Positions 43,530-53,398 of a stretch of DNA of 64,000 bases are shown here, piece by piece (the stretch's first letter is position 1; each line of letters starts with the position of its first letter). Origin of the DNA: Chitinophagaceae bacterium (GTDB taxonomy: Bacteria; Bacteroidota; Bacteroidia; Chitinophagales; Chitinophagaceae); the NCBI GenBank assembly GCA_003168265.1, contig PMSV01000019.1, forward strand, positions 310,001 through 374,000. Reading direction: 5' to 3'. A program made the position numbers and the translations under genes. The notes beneath the pieces were generated by a model that saw only the letters and a list, made by a program, of their open reading frames with translations, had not been told where the DNA came from and searched no databases.

Positions 43530-44038
43530 ATGGGGTTATTTAGGTTTCAGGAAATAGAAATCCAGTCACGTTTGTTTCAATGGATCCGGGACCCTTTTTG
43601 GATTGATAGGAATGGAAGGATTAGGTAAAAATTACAGAAGAACATAAAACTAACAGATTATCAGCAAATAAACAATAGTTAATGAAAATTTAATATTAAA
43701 GAACAGAAGACACCCCTAAAGCTGCAATTTTATTTAATCTACAGAAAGAAAAAGTGGCCATTGGTTTTTCGGACAGAAAATGGATTTGGACGTTTCAAAT
43801 TGTACGGATTTCCAATGGCCTTGGTTTCAGAGATAGGTTTTTCAGGGTTTTGGATCATTTTTCAAAGGATAAGATAAAATACAATCAACAACTCAAAGTA
43901 AATTAATTGCGAACTACGTTCAAATAGATTGAAATAGGAATCACCTGTCGACTTTTTAGCTGACACTGTCAATGAAAAACTACAACCCATTTCATTTTTA
44001 CGCATGAAATTGATTTTCAATAAGAATAAATGAGCCTC
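43530..44038. other. Intergenic region, 509 bp, with inverted repeat
   Basis: No convincing gene. A 9-bp perfect inverted repeat, GGCCATTGG (43756-43764) and CCAATGGCC (43812-43820), encloses 47 bp and could fold in RNA. The rest is AT-rich without recognisable motifs. Confidence 0.4.
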
Positions 44039-44752
44039 CTAAAGTTGTTCTGTAAGTATTTGTAAGCTGAGTGAATCAGTCTTGCCGATCAGAAAGACAG
44101 TATATGCCATACCTCCGAAGAAATTGACTGGATTGCTGTTATTTAAAACGGCAACGGTCGAATCGGTACCTGTTTTTTTGGCGATTACTACATAATTACC
44201 GATAGCGAGAGGCTGAAACAGATTAAAAATAGCACTGGTAACATTGTCGGCAGGGGTGCGATCTAACTGGGTATATGTGCTCCCGAAATATACATCAACA
44301 GCAGGGGCATCAGGGGTGGCACTGATGAAACGCACATAAGTGCTTGTTAGCGAAACCTGGGAATAATCATCGTTGGTCAAGAAGGCAGCCAGAGAATCCC
44401 TGGTAGGGTTATAAAGGTAGACGGTATAGAACTGACCACTGTCATAAGAAGTGGCCGTCAATTGCACTTCCGGGCTATCAGCAACTGTTTGGAATTGTAT
44501 GGTATAGGTCCCAGGAGTAAAGGAGACATAAGTTGGCTGGTAACTATCCGGGTTCATCGTACTGGTAACGGCAGAAGAATTCATGAAAATGACAGAAGGT
44601 TCCGAATAAGGGGCCAGATTCAAGAAAGAAAAATAGACCAATGCCTGGGAAGGATTTGTAGACATGCTCCCTCCGGAAGCTGTTTTATTGCAGGATTCCG
44701 CCAAAAAAATAACACAGGATAGCAGGCTTAAAATAAAAATTATCTTCTTCAT
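44039..44752 (-). CDS. DUF4397-domain lipoprotein
   Basis: The 237-residue protein has a lipoprotein signal (KIIFILSLLSCVIFLAESC, Cys near 21). Two beta-sandwich repeats follow of the DUF4397 type: VYFSFLNLAPYSEPSVIFMN and, later, TYVRFISATPDAPAVDVYFG. The location is periplasmic or outer membrane. Function is unknown for the family. It is monocistronic and divergent from the oxidoreductase gene at 44932. Confidence 0.85.
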   Translation of the reverse strand: MKKIIFILSLLSCVIFLAESCNKTASGGSMSTNPSQALVYFSFLNLAPYSEPSVIFMNSSAVTSTMNPDSYQPTYVSFTPGTYTIQFQTVADSPEVQLTATSYDSGQFYTVYLYNPTRDSLAAFLTNDDYSQVSLTSTYVRFISATPDAPAVDVYFGSTYTQLDRTPADNVTSAIFNLFQPLAIGNYVVIAKKTGTDSTVAVLNNSNPVNFFGGMAYTVFLIGKTDSLSLQILTEQL

Positions 44753-44931
44753 TATCCTCCGGAATTTATGGACAAAGATATCCCACCTGATGAGATAACA
44801 AAATCCTCCGATTTATACTTAGAATTTGTTTCCGGGGTTGCCAGGGCCCATACGCCGTTTATAAGAAAAGAAAACAGCTTTAACCAAAATTGCATTACAT
44901 TTAATTACATCCTAAACTAAAACGCTGCTAT

Positions 44932-46509
44932 ATGAAAAATGATTCAGCAAGGCCACAGCCTGGGCCGCAAGATTTGAATGAACAATCCCAGTCACTCCCC
45001 CGCAGAAAATTTATCAGTATGGTTGGCGCTTCTGCGGCCGCTTTTACCATTTTGCCCAGGCATGTATTGGGACGAGGTTATATTGCACCCAGTGATCAAG
45101 TCAACCTGGCATATATCGGGTTGGGCACCCAGGGCATACGTGAATTACTGCCCTTGATTCAAAACACCGGGTTCAGGGTTATAGCTGTATGTGATCCCAA
45201 CCAGCATGCGGTCGGATACCGGGATTGGGACAAACTCTCTTTAAAAATGAATATCCGCCAAACCATCAAAAACATGGATTGGGAATCGGGTGGGGACAAT
45301 TTGATACCTGGAGGTCGAGATAACGGAAAATCCATTGTGGATCAATTCTATGCCAACGTTCACCCCGAATTAAATTATAAGGGTTGCAATGCCTACGAAG
45401 ACTTTCGTGTGCTATTCGACAAGGAAAAAGATATTGATGCAGTCAAAATCATGACCCCTGACCATTTGCATGGATTGATTTCAATGGCTGCGATCCGGAG
45501 AAGCAAACATGTAATTGTCCATAAGCCCCTATCCAATCGCCTGATTGAAGGGAAAAAAGTAATCCAGGCTGCGCGGGACAACCAAAAGGTCATTACCCAC
45601 CTGGTCCCCTGGGATTCCAATGGCTCCATGGAAACTGTTATGGCCTGGATAGGGTCCGGTGCAATCGGAACGCTGAAAGAAATTCATAATTGGACCCAAC
45701 GACCAGTCTGGCCCCAATACTCTAGTCTGCCGACGGATAACCCCGCCATACCGGATGGATTGAACTGGGATCTTTGGATCGGACCGGAAACCATGAGAAA
45801 CTATAATTCCAATTACACCAATATGGTTTTTCGTGGATGGTACGATTTCGGAGGAGGCTCGATGGCGGATATGGGTCATTACAGTCTCTGGACTGTTTTC
45901 AAAGCCTTGCAACTTACCAGCCCCCATACCATCATCCCCAATCTGAGCCATGTATGTGCAATGAATGAGCCCCTGCCCTACCGGATCCAAAACAATTTCT
46001 CCTTTCCGATGGCAAGCCATGTCTGCTTCAAATACCCTGCCAACGGAAATCGTCCTGCGGTTGATCTTTGGTGGTATGATGGCGGCATGCGGCCTGCAAT
46101 CCCCGAGGAATTGCTCAGTGATAATAAACAGCTTGCAGAAGAAGGAATGCTATTCGTGGGTGATCAAGGAAAAATACTCGCCGGTTTCAATGTGCAGGAT
46201 CCTAAGATCATTTCCGGTACAAAAATGGACTCGCCTGTCCAGATGGCCTCAGTTAAACGTAGCCAGGTTGAACAAACCTCAACCGCCTTGCCCCTTTTCA
46301 TTGATGCCATCAAGAACAGTAAACAATATCCCGGAAATATCATTGAAGCAGAATTCCTGACCGAAGCAGTCAACCTTTACGCAGCCTCTCTGAGATCGGG
46401 GAAATTGTTGAAATACGATGCCGGGAACCGACGCATTACAAATGTCGATGACGCGAACAGATGGCTGGACCGCGAATACCGTTCCGGCTGGGACATTGCT
46501 TCAATTTAA
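44932..46509 (+). CDS. Tat-exported Gfo/Idh/MocA-family oxidoreductase
   Basis: The 525-residue protein has a twin-arginine signal (RRKFISMVGASAAAFTILP). The Rossmann domain contains NLAYIGLGTQGIRELLPL (dinucleotide loop) and VCDPN, and the catalytic-region motif HVIVHKPLSN corresponds to the EKP motif with His in place of Glu. The C-terminal alpha/beta domain includes WYDFGGGSMADMGHYSLW. Such secreted members act on sugars or related polyols with a tightly bound nicotinamide cofactor. It is followed 10 bp later by a serine hydrolase gene. Confidence 0.88.
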   Translation: MKNDSARPQPGPQDLNEQSQSLPRRKFISMVGASAAAFTILPRHVLGRGYIAPSDQVNLAYIGLGTQGIRELLPLIQNTGFRVIAVCDPNQHAVGYRDWDKLSLKMNIRQTIKNMDWESGGDNLIPGGRDNGKSIVDQFYANVHPELNYKGCNAYEDFRVLFDKEKDIDAVKIMTPDHLHGLISMAAIRRSKHVIVHKPLSNRLIEGKKVIQAARDNQKVITHLVPWDSNGSMETVMAWIGSGAIGTLKEIHNWTQRPVWPQYSSLPTDNPAIPDGLNWDLWIGPETMRNYNSNYTNMVFRGWYDFGGGSMADMGHYSLWTVFKALQLTSPHTIIPNLSHVCAMNEPLPYRIQNNFSFPMASHVCFKYPANGNRPAVDLWWYDGGMRPAIPEELLSDNKQLAEEGMLFVGDQGKILAGFNVQDPKIISGTKMDSPVQMASVKRSQVEQTSTALPLFIDAIKNSKQYPGNIIEAEFLTEAVNLYAASLRSGKLLKYDAGNRRITNVDDANRWLDREYRSGWDIASI

Positions 46510-46519
46510 AAGTGGAAAA

Positions 46520-47770
46520 ATGTCCATTCAATTCAGGCAATCTGTTTATTTGATTCTGGCGCTGTTCCTTGATTCGGTGAATGCTCCGGCCTTTGCGCAA
46601 ATAAAGCCGGCAGAACTCTTAACCAACCGCATTGACAGCATCCTCCAGTCGGAAGTAGATGCGGACCGGATTCCGGGAGCAGTGATTCAGATAGAAAAAG
46701 ACGGTAAAATAATCTATACCAAGGCTTATGGCTATGCCGGGAAATACGAATATCCTCATAAACTGTTGACGAATCCGGAAGCTATGACCGCCAACCACCT
46801 GTTCGACATTGCTTCCCTCACAAAGGTCATTGGCACGACCACATCAATTATGCTCCTCGTGGACCGGGGTTTGCTGAATGTGGACGAACCGGTAGGCAAA
46901 TTCATTCCCGCATTTAACAGCCCTGAAAAAAAATCAATTACCATCCGGCAATTGCTGACCCATGCCTCCGGCCTCTATGAATGGTATCCGCTCTATTACC
47001 ATTGTTCCAATAAGGAAGAGGTATATAAGCTGATTGGCGACCTTCCGCTGAAATATCCCTTAGGTTTTCAACGCAAATACAGTGATCTCGGCTTTACCAT
47101 CCTGGGAGAGGTCATCGAAAAGCTATCCGGTCTATCACTGGAAGAATTTGAAATGAAAAATATTTTCGTTCCTCTAGGAATGAAAAGCACCTGCTATAAT
47201 CCCCTGAAAAAAGGGTTTACTAAAATTGCAGCTACCTCCCATGGCAATCCCTATGAATACCGGATGGTCCATGATACCAGTCTACATATGCGCCCACCTG
47301 GCCTGGATCCGGATTCCTGGAATGGTTGGAGGAAATATACCCTGTGCGGAGAGGTAAATGACGGCAATGCCTGGTATGCGGGCGGTGGAGTATGCGGAGC
47401 GGCCGGCCTTTTTTCCACAGTTTCGGATCTGCAGATCCTGGTCAACATGCTGATGAACAGGGGTCGTATCGGTGATAGACAATTCATCAGACCGGAAACC
47501 ATTGAAAACTTTCTCACACAAGACCAATTTAACAATGGGCTCGGTTGGATGATGGATCCCCTCAATTCATTCATGAAAAACGCTCCTCAGGGGAGTTTCG
47601 GTCATACGGGATTCACGGGAACGAGTATCACGGCAATCCCCGCAGATCATTTAACATTAATCCTGCTCATCAATCGCCAGAATACAGGCCTTCTTCCTTC
47701 CGGCGAATACTACAATGTGGGGCCGGTAAGGCAGAAAGTATTTGAAGCCGTGATGAGATATTATCAATAA
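46520..47770 (+). CDS. Serine hydrolase, beta-lactamase/penicillin-binding fold
   Basis: The ATG at 46520, 10 bp after the oxidoreductase stop, gives a signal peptide (MSIQFRQSVYLILALFLDSVNAPAFAQ); the frame itself extends upstream into the oxidoreductase gene. The 416-residue product has the class C/esterase motifs SLTK (Ser99, Lys102), YSD in place of the YxN triad member and HTGFTG at the KTG position. The likely reaction is ester or amide hydrolysis in the periplasm. The substrate is unknown. It is probably co-transcribed with 44932. Confidence 0.88.
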   Translation: MSIQFRQSVYLILALFLDSVNAPAFAQIKPAELLTNRIDSILQSEVDADRIPGAVIQIEKDGKIIYTKAYGYAGKYEYPHKLLTNPEAMTANHLFDIASLTKVIGTTTSIMLLVDRGLLNVDEPVGKFIPAFNSPEKKSITIRQLLTHASGLYEWYPLYYHCSNKEEVYKLIGDLPLKYPLGFQRKYSDLGFTILGEVIEKLSGLSLEEFEMKNIFVPLGMKSTCYNPLKKGFTKIAATSHGNPYEYRMVHDTSLHMRPPGLDPDSWNGWRKYTLCGEVNDGNAWYAGGGVCGAAGLFSTVSDLQILVNMLMNRGRIGDRQFIRPETIENFLTQDQFNNGLGWMMDPLNSFMKNAPQGSFGHTGFTGTSITAIPADHLTLILLINRQNTGLLPSGEYYNVGPVRQKVFEAVMRYYQ

Positions 47771-47814
47771 AATGAAAACCTGATTGAAAGCTTTTAGTTA
47801 TATTTATTAGACTC

Positions 47815-48315
47815 ATGCCTCCGGTCTCCTATTTATTTCGATTGGCAAAAACGCTCTGCGTGGGATCCATTGGATTGATGATGCTCATTATCGTAATCGG
47901 CAATACCACGGATTATTTTTCCAATTACCAGTTTGTAGAACACGTCCTGAAAATGGATAGCATTTTCCCGGATAGCCAATTGCACTACCGAAGCCTTAAC
48001 AGCCCAATCTTATCCAATACAACTTATATTGCGATCATTATTACAGAAGCGCTGGCAAGCTTCTGTTGTATCAGAGGCTTCCTGTTCCTGTTTAAAAACC
48101 TGAAATCCGATGCTGTCTCATTTCATGCTTCAAAAAATTGGGCAGTGGCTGGGCTCATCCTGGGTATCCTGCTTTGGTTTCTCGGATTTGAAGTAATAGG
48201 CGGGGAATGGTTTGCAATGTGGCAAAGCGCCAGGTACAATGGCCTGGCGGCAGCCGAAAGAGTATTGATATTTCTGATGCTGACCCTTATCCTGCTTCAA
48301 ATAAGAGATGAATGA
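47815..48315 (+). CDS. DUF2165 integral membrane protein
   Basis: The 166-residue protein has four hydrophobic helices, with the family patterns IGNTTDYFSNYQFVEHVLKMD and WFAMWQSARYNG. The DUF2165 function is unknown. It ends in a 4-bp overlap region with the frame of the following esterase gene. Confidence 0.85.
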   Translation: MPPVSYLFRLAKTLCVGSIGLMMLIIVIGNTTDYFSNYQFVEHVLKMDSIFPDSQLHYRSLNSPILSNTTYIAIIITEALASFCCIRGFLFLFKNLKSDAVSFHASKNWAVAGLILGILLWFLGFEVIGGEWFAMWQSARYNGLAAAERVLIFLMLTLILLQIRDE

Positions 48316-48335
48316 ATCTTAAAATCAGTCTACAT

Positions 48336-49097
48336 ATGAGAAAAATCAATTCGCTTCTTTTATTCCTACTGTGCTGGATCTTTCTGTCCGCTTCGGGCCA
48401 TTCCCAAAGCTCATCCAAATTCAGCTCTAATCGCTATGTCGAAAATGGAGACACCCTTTTCTATCGCATGCTCTATCCCGATGCGGATACTTTCCGCAGG
48501 TATCCCCTGGTCATTTTCCTTCATGGGGCCGGAGAAAGGGGCCATGACAATGAAGCCCAACTGAAATGGGGCGTATCGAATTTCGCTACCGACCAAAACA
48601 TGCTCCTTCATCCGGCGATTGTGGTTGCGCCCCAATGCCCGGAAAAAAGCTCTTGGTCCAATTTCTTACGGACTGATATGAATCTCCAGCCAGATCCATC
48701 CAAACCAATGCAAATGCTGATCGACCTGATACATAGCCTGGTCAAAACGATGCCAATTGACAGCAACCGCATCTATATTACGGGTCTGTCCATGGGAGGT
48801 TACGGCACCTATGACGCGATCGAACGTTATCCAAACCTCTTTGCAGCCGCCATTCCGGTTTGCGGAGCGGGAGATACCTCAAGGGCAAAAAGCATTGCCC
48901 GAATCCCTCTGTGGATCGTTCACGGCGAAGATGACCCGGCCGTAAATCCCCGATATTCAATAGATATGCTGGAGGCCCTGAGAAGAGCAGGCGCGCGCCC
49001 TGGTCTGACGCTCTATCCAGGCGTGGGTCATTTTAGCTGGCTGGGGGCTTATAGCGATCCGCAGCTATTGGAATGGCTTTTCGAGCAGCACAAATAA
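48336..49097 (+). CDS. Secreted alpha/beta hydrolase (esterase/carbohydrate esterase-like)
   Basis: The protein has about 253 residues from the ATG at 48336 (signal peptide MRKINSLLLFLLCWIFLSA). An in-frame ATG at 48312 overlaps the previous stop and is an alternative. It shows the oxyanion loop FLHGAGERGHDN, nucleophile elbow GLSMGGYGT, the acid in HGEDDPAVNP and the histidine in GVGHFSW. The GAGERG opening is typical of predicted feruloyl- or phospholipase/carboxylesterase-like hydrolases of Bacteroidota. The substrate is unknown. Confidence 0.87.
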   Translation: MRKINSLLLFLLCWIFLSASGHSQSSSKFSSNRYVENGDTLFYRMLYPDADTFRRYPLVIFLHGAGERGHDNEAQLKWGVSNFATDQNMLLHPAIVVAPQCPEKSSWSNFLRTDMNLQPDPSKPMQMLIDLIHSLVKTMPIDSNRIYITGLSMGGYGTYDAIERYPNLFAAAIPVCGAGDTSRAKSIARIPLWIVHGEDDPAVNPRYSIDMLEALRRAGARPGLTLYPGVGHFSWLGAYSDPQLLEWLFEQHK

Positions 49098-49193
49098 ACT
49101 ATGTCATAACTACTGAATTAGAGACGCTTATCTCACCGAAGCTTTGTATTTTTAGATGTTTATGCTCCTTTTCTTAACCCCTCAAGGGAAATC

Positions 49194-50540
49194 ATGATAT
49201 TTGATCTCATAGTTGCCATATTCATTGTGCAATACCTGCGCCGCACACTGCAAACAGCTATTGAATTGCCCCGATGGGACAACATTTTAAGGTATATCCT
49301 GTTTGGATCGATCGGATTGCTGGTGGTCGATGTGGCTTTCTCGAATCTGCGTGAAATAGTTAACTGGCTCTCTCATATACTTCTTCTCTATCTCATTTAT
49401 ATTCTTTACGCTGTAAAAGATCTGAGAGCTGCCAGGCAGGTTTTGATCGCGATTGCGCCCTATTTTCTACTTTCCCTGGTCAGAGATTTTTTCCAGCTAT
49501 TCGATTTGAGACAATTGGAGAACTGGAAGGATATACTTGATACCCTCACAGGATGCGCACTGGTTTATATGCTTATCATGGGGTTCATCATCAACCGCCA
49601 GAGAAAGGCCTTGCATAGGGAAAGAATGAGAACACTCCGGGAAGAAGCCCAGAAAAATCAGGCGCTTTCCCTTAAAGATCAATTAGAAATACAGGTGGCT
49701 GAAAGAACAAAGGAACTCACCCGACAAAAAGAGGAATTGCAACAGGCCCTTTCCGATCTGAAAGCCACTCAAAGCCAATTGATCCAATCGGAGAAAATGG
49801 CCTCACTAGGGGAGTTGACGGCAGGAATTGCACACGAGATCCAGAACCCACTCAATTTTGTCAATAATTTTTCAGACCTCAACCAGGATTTGTTGGATGA
49901 ATTAAAGACGGAACTGAAAACAGGAAATGTCGAAGAAGCGGTGGCCATCGCAGATAATATCCGCTCTAATGAAGAAAAGATCAATCACCATGGAAAAAGG
50001 GCCGATGGCATCGTCAAAGGCATGCTCCAGCATTCCAGGACCAGCACAGGCCAAAAGGAACCAACTGATCTCAATGCCCTCGCGGATGAGTACCTGCGTC
50101 TGGCCTTTCATGGCTGGCGGGCCAAGGACAAATCATTCAACGTAACCCTGGACAGCGATTTCGATCCGGCTGTCGGTAAGATTCAGATCGTACCCCAGGA
50201 AATTGGGCGGGTAATACTTAACCTGCTCACCAATGCTTTCTATGCGGTCAATGAAAGGAAAAAATCGAATGAAGAGGGCTATCAGCCAATCGTCCGCTTC
50301 AGAACAAAAAGACAGGGAAACCGGGTCCAGATCAGCATTGGCGACAATGGGCTGGGTATACCAGCTTCCATCGTGGAGAAGGTATTTCAGCCTTTTTTCA
50401 CGACCAAACCGGCGGGAGAAGGTACCGGGCTGGGTCTGAGCCTGTGTTATGATATGATAACCAAGGGCAATGGAGGCGAACTCAAATTAGAAACAAAGGA
50501 AGGAGAAGGAACGACTTTTACAATTAATTTACCGGCATAA
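49194..50540 (+). CDS. Membrane sensor histidine kinase
   Basis: The 448-residue protein has about four hydrophobic helices (1-135) and a coiled coil (about 137-200). The H box is GIAHEIQNPLNFVNNFS (phospho-acceptor His214), and the HATPase domain has ILNLLTNAFYAV (N box), DNGLGIP and GEGTGLGLSL. It lacks a large periplasmic sensor, so it probably senses within the membrane or from a partner. It is followed 12 bp later by a response regulator and then a second one fused to a cyclase, all in one operon. Confidence 0.92.
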   Translation: MIFDLIVAIFIVQYLRRTLQTAIELPRWDNILRYILFGSIGLLVVDVAFSNLREIVNWLSHILLLYLIYILYAVKDLRAARQVLIAIAPYFLLSLVRDFFQLFDLRQLENWKDILDTLTGCALVYMLIMGFIINRQRKALHRERMRTLREEAQKNQALSLKDQLEIQVAERTKELTRQKEELQQALSDLKATQSQLIQSEKMASLGELTAGIAHEIQNPLNFVNNFSDLNQDLLDELKTELKTGNVEEAVAIADNIRSNEEKINHHGKRADGIVKGMLQHSRTSTGQKEPTDLNALADEYLRLAFHGWRAKDKSFNVTLDSDFDPAVGKIQIVPQEIGRVILNLLTNAFYAVNERKKSNEEGYQPIVRFRTKRQGNRVQISIGDNGLGIPASIVEKVFQPFFTTKPAGEGTGLGLSLCYDMITKGNGGELKLETKEGEGTTFTINLPA

Positions 50541-50552
50541 AACTCAAAAAAA

Positions 50553-50930
50553 ATGAAAATATTAGTAGTTGATGACGAAAGGGATATTCAGGCGCTTTTC
50601 CAGCAAAAATTCAGAAAAGAGATCCGCGATCATGAGATGGAATTTGCATTTGCTTTTTCAGGGGAAGAAGCGCTGGAATTCATGAAGCTCAATGCCCATG
50701 AAGCCGTATTGATCCTTTCCGATATAAATATGCCCGGAATGAGCGGTTTGGAATTGCTCAAAAGAATCAAGGAAAAGTATGAAACGCCCCCACCAGTTGT
50801 TATGATGATCACTGCCTATGGCGACGATGAGAATTATAACCAGGCTATGAAACTAGGGGCCGATGATTTTTTGACCAAGCCTGTTGATTTCTCTGCATTA
50901 AAGGAAAAACTTAAACCTAAAATTGCATGA
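50553..50930 (+). CDS. Stand-alone response regulator receiver (CheY-like)
   Basis: The 125-residue receiver domain has the acidic pair Asp7-Asp8, phospho-acceptor Asp57 (LILSDINMPG) and Lys109 (DFLTKPVDF). There is no output domain. It sits between the kinase and the receiver-cyclase and shares its stop with the next start (ATGA). It may act as a phosphate sink or relay between the kinase and cyclase. Confidence 0.93.
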   Translation: MKILVVDDERDIQALFQQKFRKEIRDHEMEFAFAFSGEEALEFMKLNAHEAVLILSDINMPGMSGLELLKRIKEKYETPPPVVMMITAYGDDENYNQAMKLGADDFLTKPVDFSALKEKLKPKIA

Positions 50931-51967
50931 CAAAAATTTTGGTGGCCGATGACGAAGCAGATCTGGAAGTACTGATCAGGCAAAAATTCCGGCAAAAGAT
51001 CCGGGAACAGAAATACGAATTCCTGTTTGCGGCCAACGGCAAAGAAGCCATGAGTAAACTGGAACAAAATCCAGGGGTAGACATTGTACTGAGCGATATC
51101 AATATGCCGGAAATGGATGGGCTCACCCTGCTTTCCAGGATGAGTGAGCTATATCCCCTCATAAAAGCCGTTATTGTGTCTGCTTATGGAGATATGGATA
51201 ATATACGGACGGCCATGAACCGGGGCGCTTTCGATTTTGTAACCAAGCCGGTAAATTTTGAGGATTTAGAGCTCACGATGGAAAAAACCATCAAACATGT
51301 CGATCAATTGAGAGCAACATTAAGGGCAATAAAGGAAAATAATATCCTCAAAATGTATGTTGATGAAAATGTGCTCAACTTCATGGGTGGCAGGGAATAC
51401 GAGAGCAGCCTCATGTCCAACGAAATCATAGAAGCTACGGTCGCTTTTATGGATATATGCAGTTTCACGTCCATCAGCGAGAAAGAAAAACCGGACACTG
51501 TCGTGCGCCTGTTAAATAGCTATTTCGACGTAATGGTCAAGGAAATCATCGCACAAAACGGGTTGGTTGATAAATTCATGGGAGACTGTATCATGGCTGT
51601 ATTCAATGGGCCTTTCCAACTAGACCGTGCCATCGACTCGGCTCTTGCCATCAGAAATAAGATTGATGCCTTGCCGGCTGTTGGCATTGACCTGCAATTC
51701 CTGCCAAAAGTTGCAATTGGGATACACAGCGGAGAAATGATTAGCGGCAATATCGGTTCGGCCACCTTGCGCAGATTGGATTATACGGTGATCGGAGACA
51801 GCGTAAATATAGCTCAACGCCTGCAGAAAGCTGCAGGAACGGGACAGATCGTCATTGCAGAGTCAGGCTATCTGAAAGTTAAAGACAGTTTCAATTGCTC
51901 GAAAATAGGTTTAGCCGAATTGAAGAACAAGGCCGAACCTGTGATGATTTATCAGGTATTGAGCTAG
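50927..51967 (+). CDS. Receiver domain fused to class III adenylate cyclase
   Basis: The 346-residue protein has a receiver domain (1-120, Asp57, FVTKPVN), a helical linker (about 120-165) and a class III cyclase domain (about 170-346). All catalytic positions are present: metal Asp176 (AFMDICSFT) and Asp220 (FMGDC), adenine-selecting Lys216 and Thr287 (DYTVIGDSVN), and transition-state Asn294 and Arg298. The Lys/Thr pair marks the class IIIb type, which elsewhere is bicarbonate-responsive. The product is predicted to make cAMP in response to phosphorylation by the upstream kinase. Confidence 0.92.
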   Translation: MTKILVADDEADLEVLIRQKFRQKIREQKYEFLFAANGKEAMSKLEQNPGVDIVLSDINMPEMDGLTLLSRMSELYPLIKAVIVSAYGDMDNIRTAMNRGAFDFVTKPVNFEDLELTMEKTIKHVDQLRATLRAIKENNILKMYVDENVLNFMGGREYESSLMSNEIIEATVAFMDICSFTSISEKEKPDTVVRLLNSYFDVMVKEIIAQNGLVDKFMGDCIMAVFNGPFQLDRAIDSALAIRNKIDALPAVGIDLQFLPKVAIGIHSGEMISGNIGSATLRRLDYTVIGDSVNIAQRLQKAAGTGQIVIAESGYLKVKDSFNCSKIGLAELKNKAEPVMIYQVLS

Positions 51968-51977
51968 TACATTATGG

Positions 51978-52008
51978 CAAAATGGCCTGGCGGCCATTTT
52001 GTTATTAG
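51978..52008 (+). terminator. Terminator of the kinase-cyclase operon
   Basis: A perfect 10-bp stem, CAAAATGGCC / GGCCATTTTG, with loop TGGC is followed by TTATT. It lies about 10 bp after the cyclase stop. Confidence 0.75.
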
Positions 52009-52084
52009 AAATCAGTTCTGCTGCGAGCTCCATTCCTCATTCGTGGACTGCCAAGATCAAATTAAAAATTTTACAGTCTGTCAG

Positions 52085-53182
52085 TCAGGGAGCAATTGCC
52101 ACTCCGACAAAGGAATCAGCCATTCCATAATAGAGGAAATAACGGCCATGGAAATAAACCAGTCCTTCGGAAAATATAGTTCCTGCTTGATACTGACCGG
52201 TCAATTCATGAGGCAGTGTCGGCTTCAAAATACAGGTATCTGTACGTTCCAGCAGCCTCGAAGGATCTGCCGCGTCAAAAAGCATCGCGCCCACTGAATA
52301 GGTGCCCTTTGGAAGATAAGGACAGGAAGTCTTTTCATTTTCCGCATTCTTCCCATTATAAAGCAATATGACGCCTTTCGAAGTCATAAGAGCAGGAGGG
52401 CCACATTCGGTCAATTCACTGTCGAAGCGTCCGGGACGGGTTTCTGCAATTCTTTTCAAATTTCCGTCCGGATCAGTCAATGGATACCAATCTTTCAGAT
52501 TTATAGACCAGGCCAGGTTGACGAATTGCTCCCCCCAATACATCCAGTATTTGCCATTAATTTTTAAAGCAATGCACCGGCCTCTCTCAAGGCTGGTAAT
52601 AATGGATCCGGATTTACTCCAGATATCTCTGAATCTGCCTTCATTCGCTTTTGCAAATGCAGGCCCCAGTTTTTGCCAATGAATCAGGTCATTTGAAAAG
52701 GCGATCGAAAGGCGGGCTGTCCTTCCATTCCATGAAGTATAGGTCATTACGAAACGCCCATCAGAAGTCTGCACTATTCTAGGGTCCTCACAACCTCCCG
52801 GATAATCATATTGCATCCAGGAATCTCCGCCCGGATAAAGCACGGGTTTTTGAAATTTCTTGAAATGAATGCCATCACTGCTTTCCGCCAATCCGATCCT
52901 GGAGCTGCGGCCTCCGATGGCGGCTGCAGGTTTATCTTCACAGCGATAAAGCAAATACACTCTTCCGTCTTTAACGATGGCAGCGGGGTTAAAAACATCA
53001 GCAGCCTGCCATCTCACCCATTTCTTACTGACCGGATCCAGGAATTGAAAAGAAGAATCAGCCCTCAGAATAGGGTTTTCAGCGGGTTTTTTAAATTTTG
53101 AGATACCTATTACCGTTAGAAATTCCTGGGAAAATGCAAAGGCTGGAAAAAGAACAGGAAAACAAATGAAAAAATATTTCAT
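52085..53182 (-). CDS. GH130-like glycosidase/phosphorylase
   Basis: From the ATG at 53182 the protein has 365 residues and a clear signal peptide (MKYFFICFPVLFPAFAFSQ); the frame extends upstream to 53245. It has a five-bladed propeller pattern with FNPAAIVKDGRVYLLYRCED, YPGGCEDPRIV and ECGPPALMTSKGVILLYNGKN, typical of GH130. Members are mannoside phosphorylases or beta-1,2-mannosidases. Export suggests the hydrolase type, though this is not proven. It is monocistronic, convergent with the cyclase operon. Confidence 0.85.
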   Translation of the reverse strand: MKYFFICFPVLFPAFAFSQEFLTVIGISKFKKPAENPILRADSSFQFLDPVSKKWVRWQAADVFNPAAIVKDGRVYLLYRCEDKPAAAIGGRSSRIGLAESSDGIHFKKFQKPVLYPGGDSWMQYDYPGGCEDPRIVQTSDGRFVMTYTSWNGRTARLSIAFSNDLIHWQKLGPAFAKANEGRFRDIWSKSGSIITSLERGRCIALKINGKYWMYWGEQFVNLAWSINLKDWYPLTDPDGNLKRIAETRPGRFDSELTECGPPALMTSKGVILLYNGKNAENEKTSCPYLPKGTYSVGAMLFDAADPSRLLERTDTCILKPTLPHELTGQYQAGTIFSEGLVYFHGRYFLYYGMADSFVGVAIAP

Positions 53183-53398
53183 ATGGATTGAAAAATAGAA
53201 AGTTAGGAAAGAAATCCGACTTGCAATTCCAAAAGCAATTTCCAAACGAAACGTTAAATGAAATGCCCTTATTCAAAAGGGTTTTCCCCTTTGGCACGGT
53301 TTTAGAATACCCTATATCACAGGTCTGTTTCAATTCCTTTTGGTCGATAGACGCAGCTTATGCTATTTTATTAATTATTCCACTTAAAATATACGATC

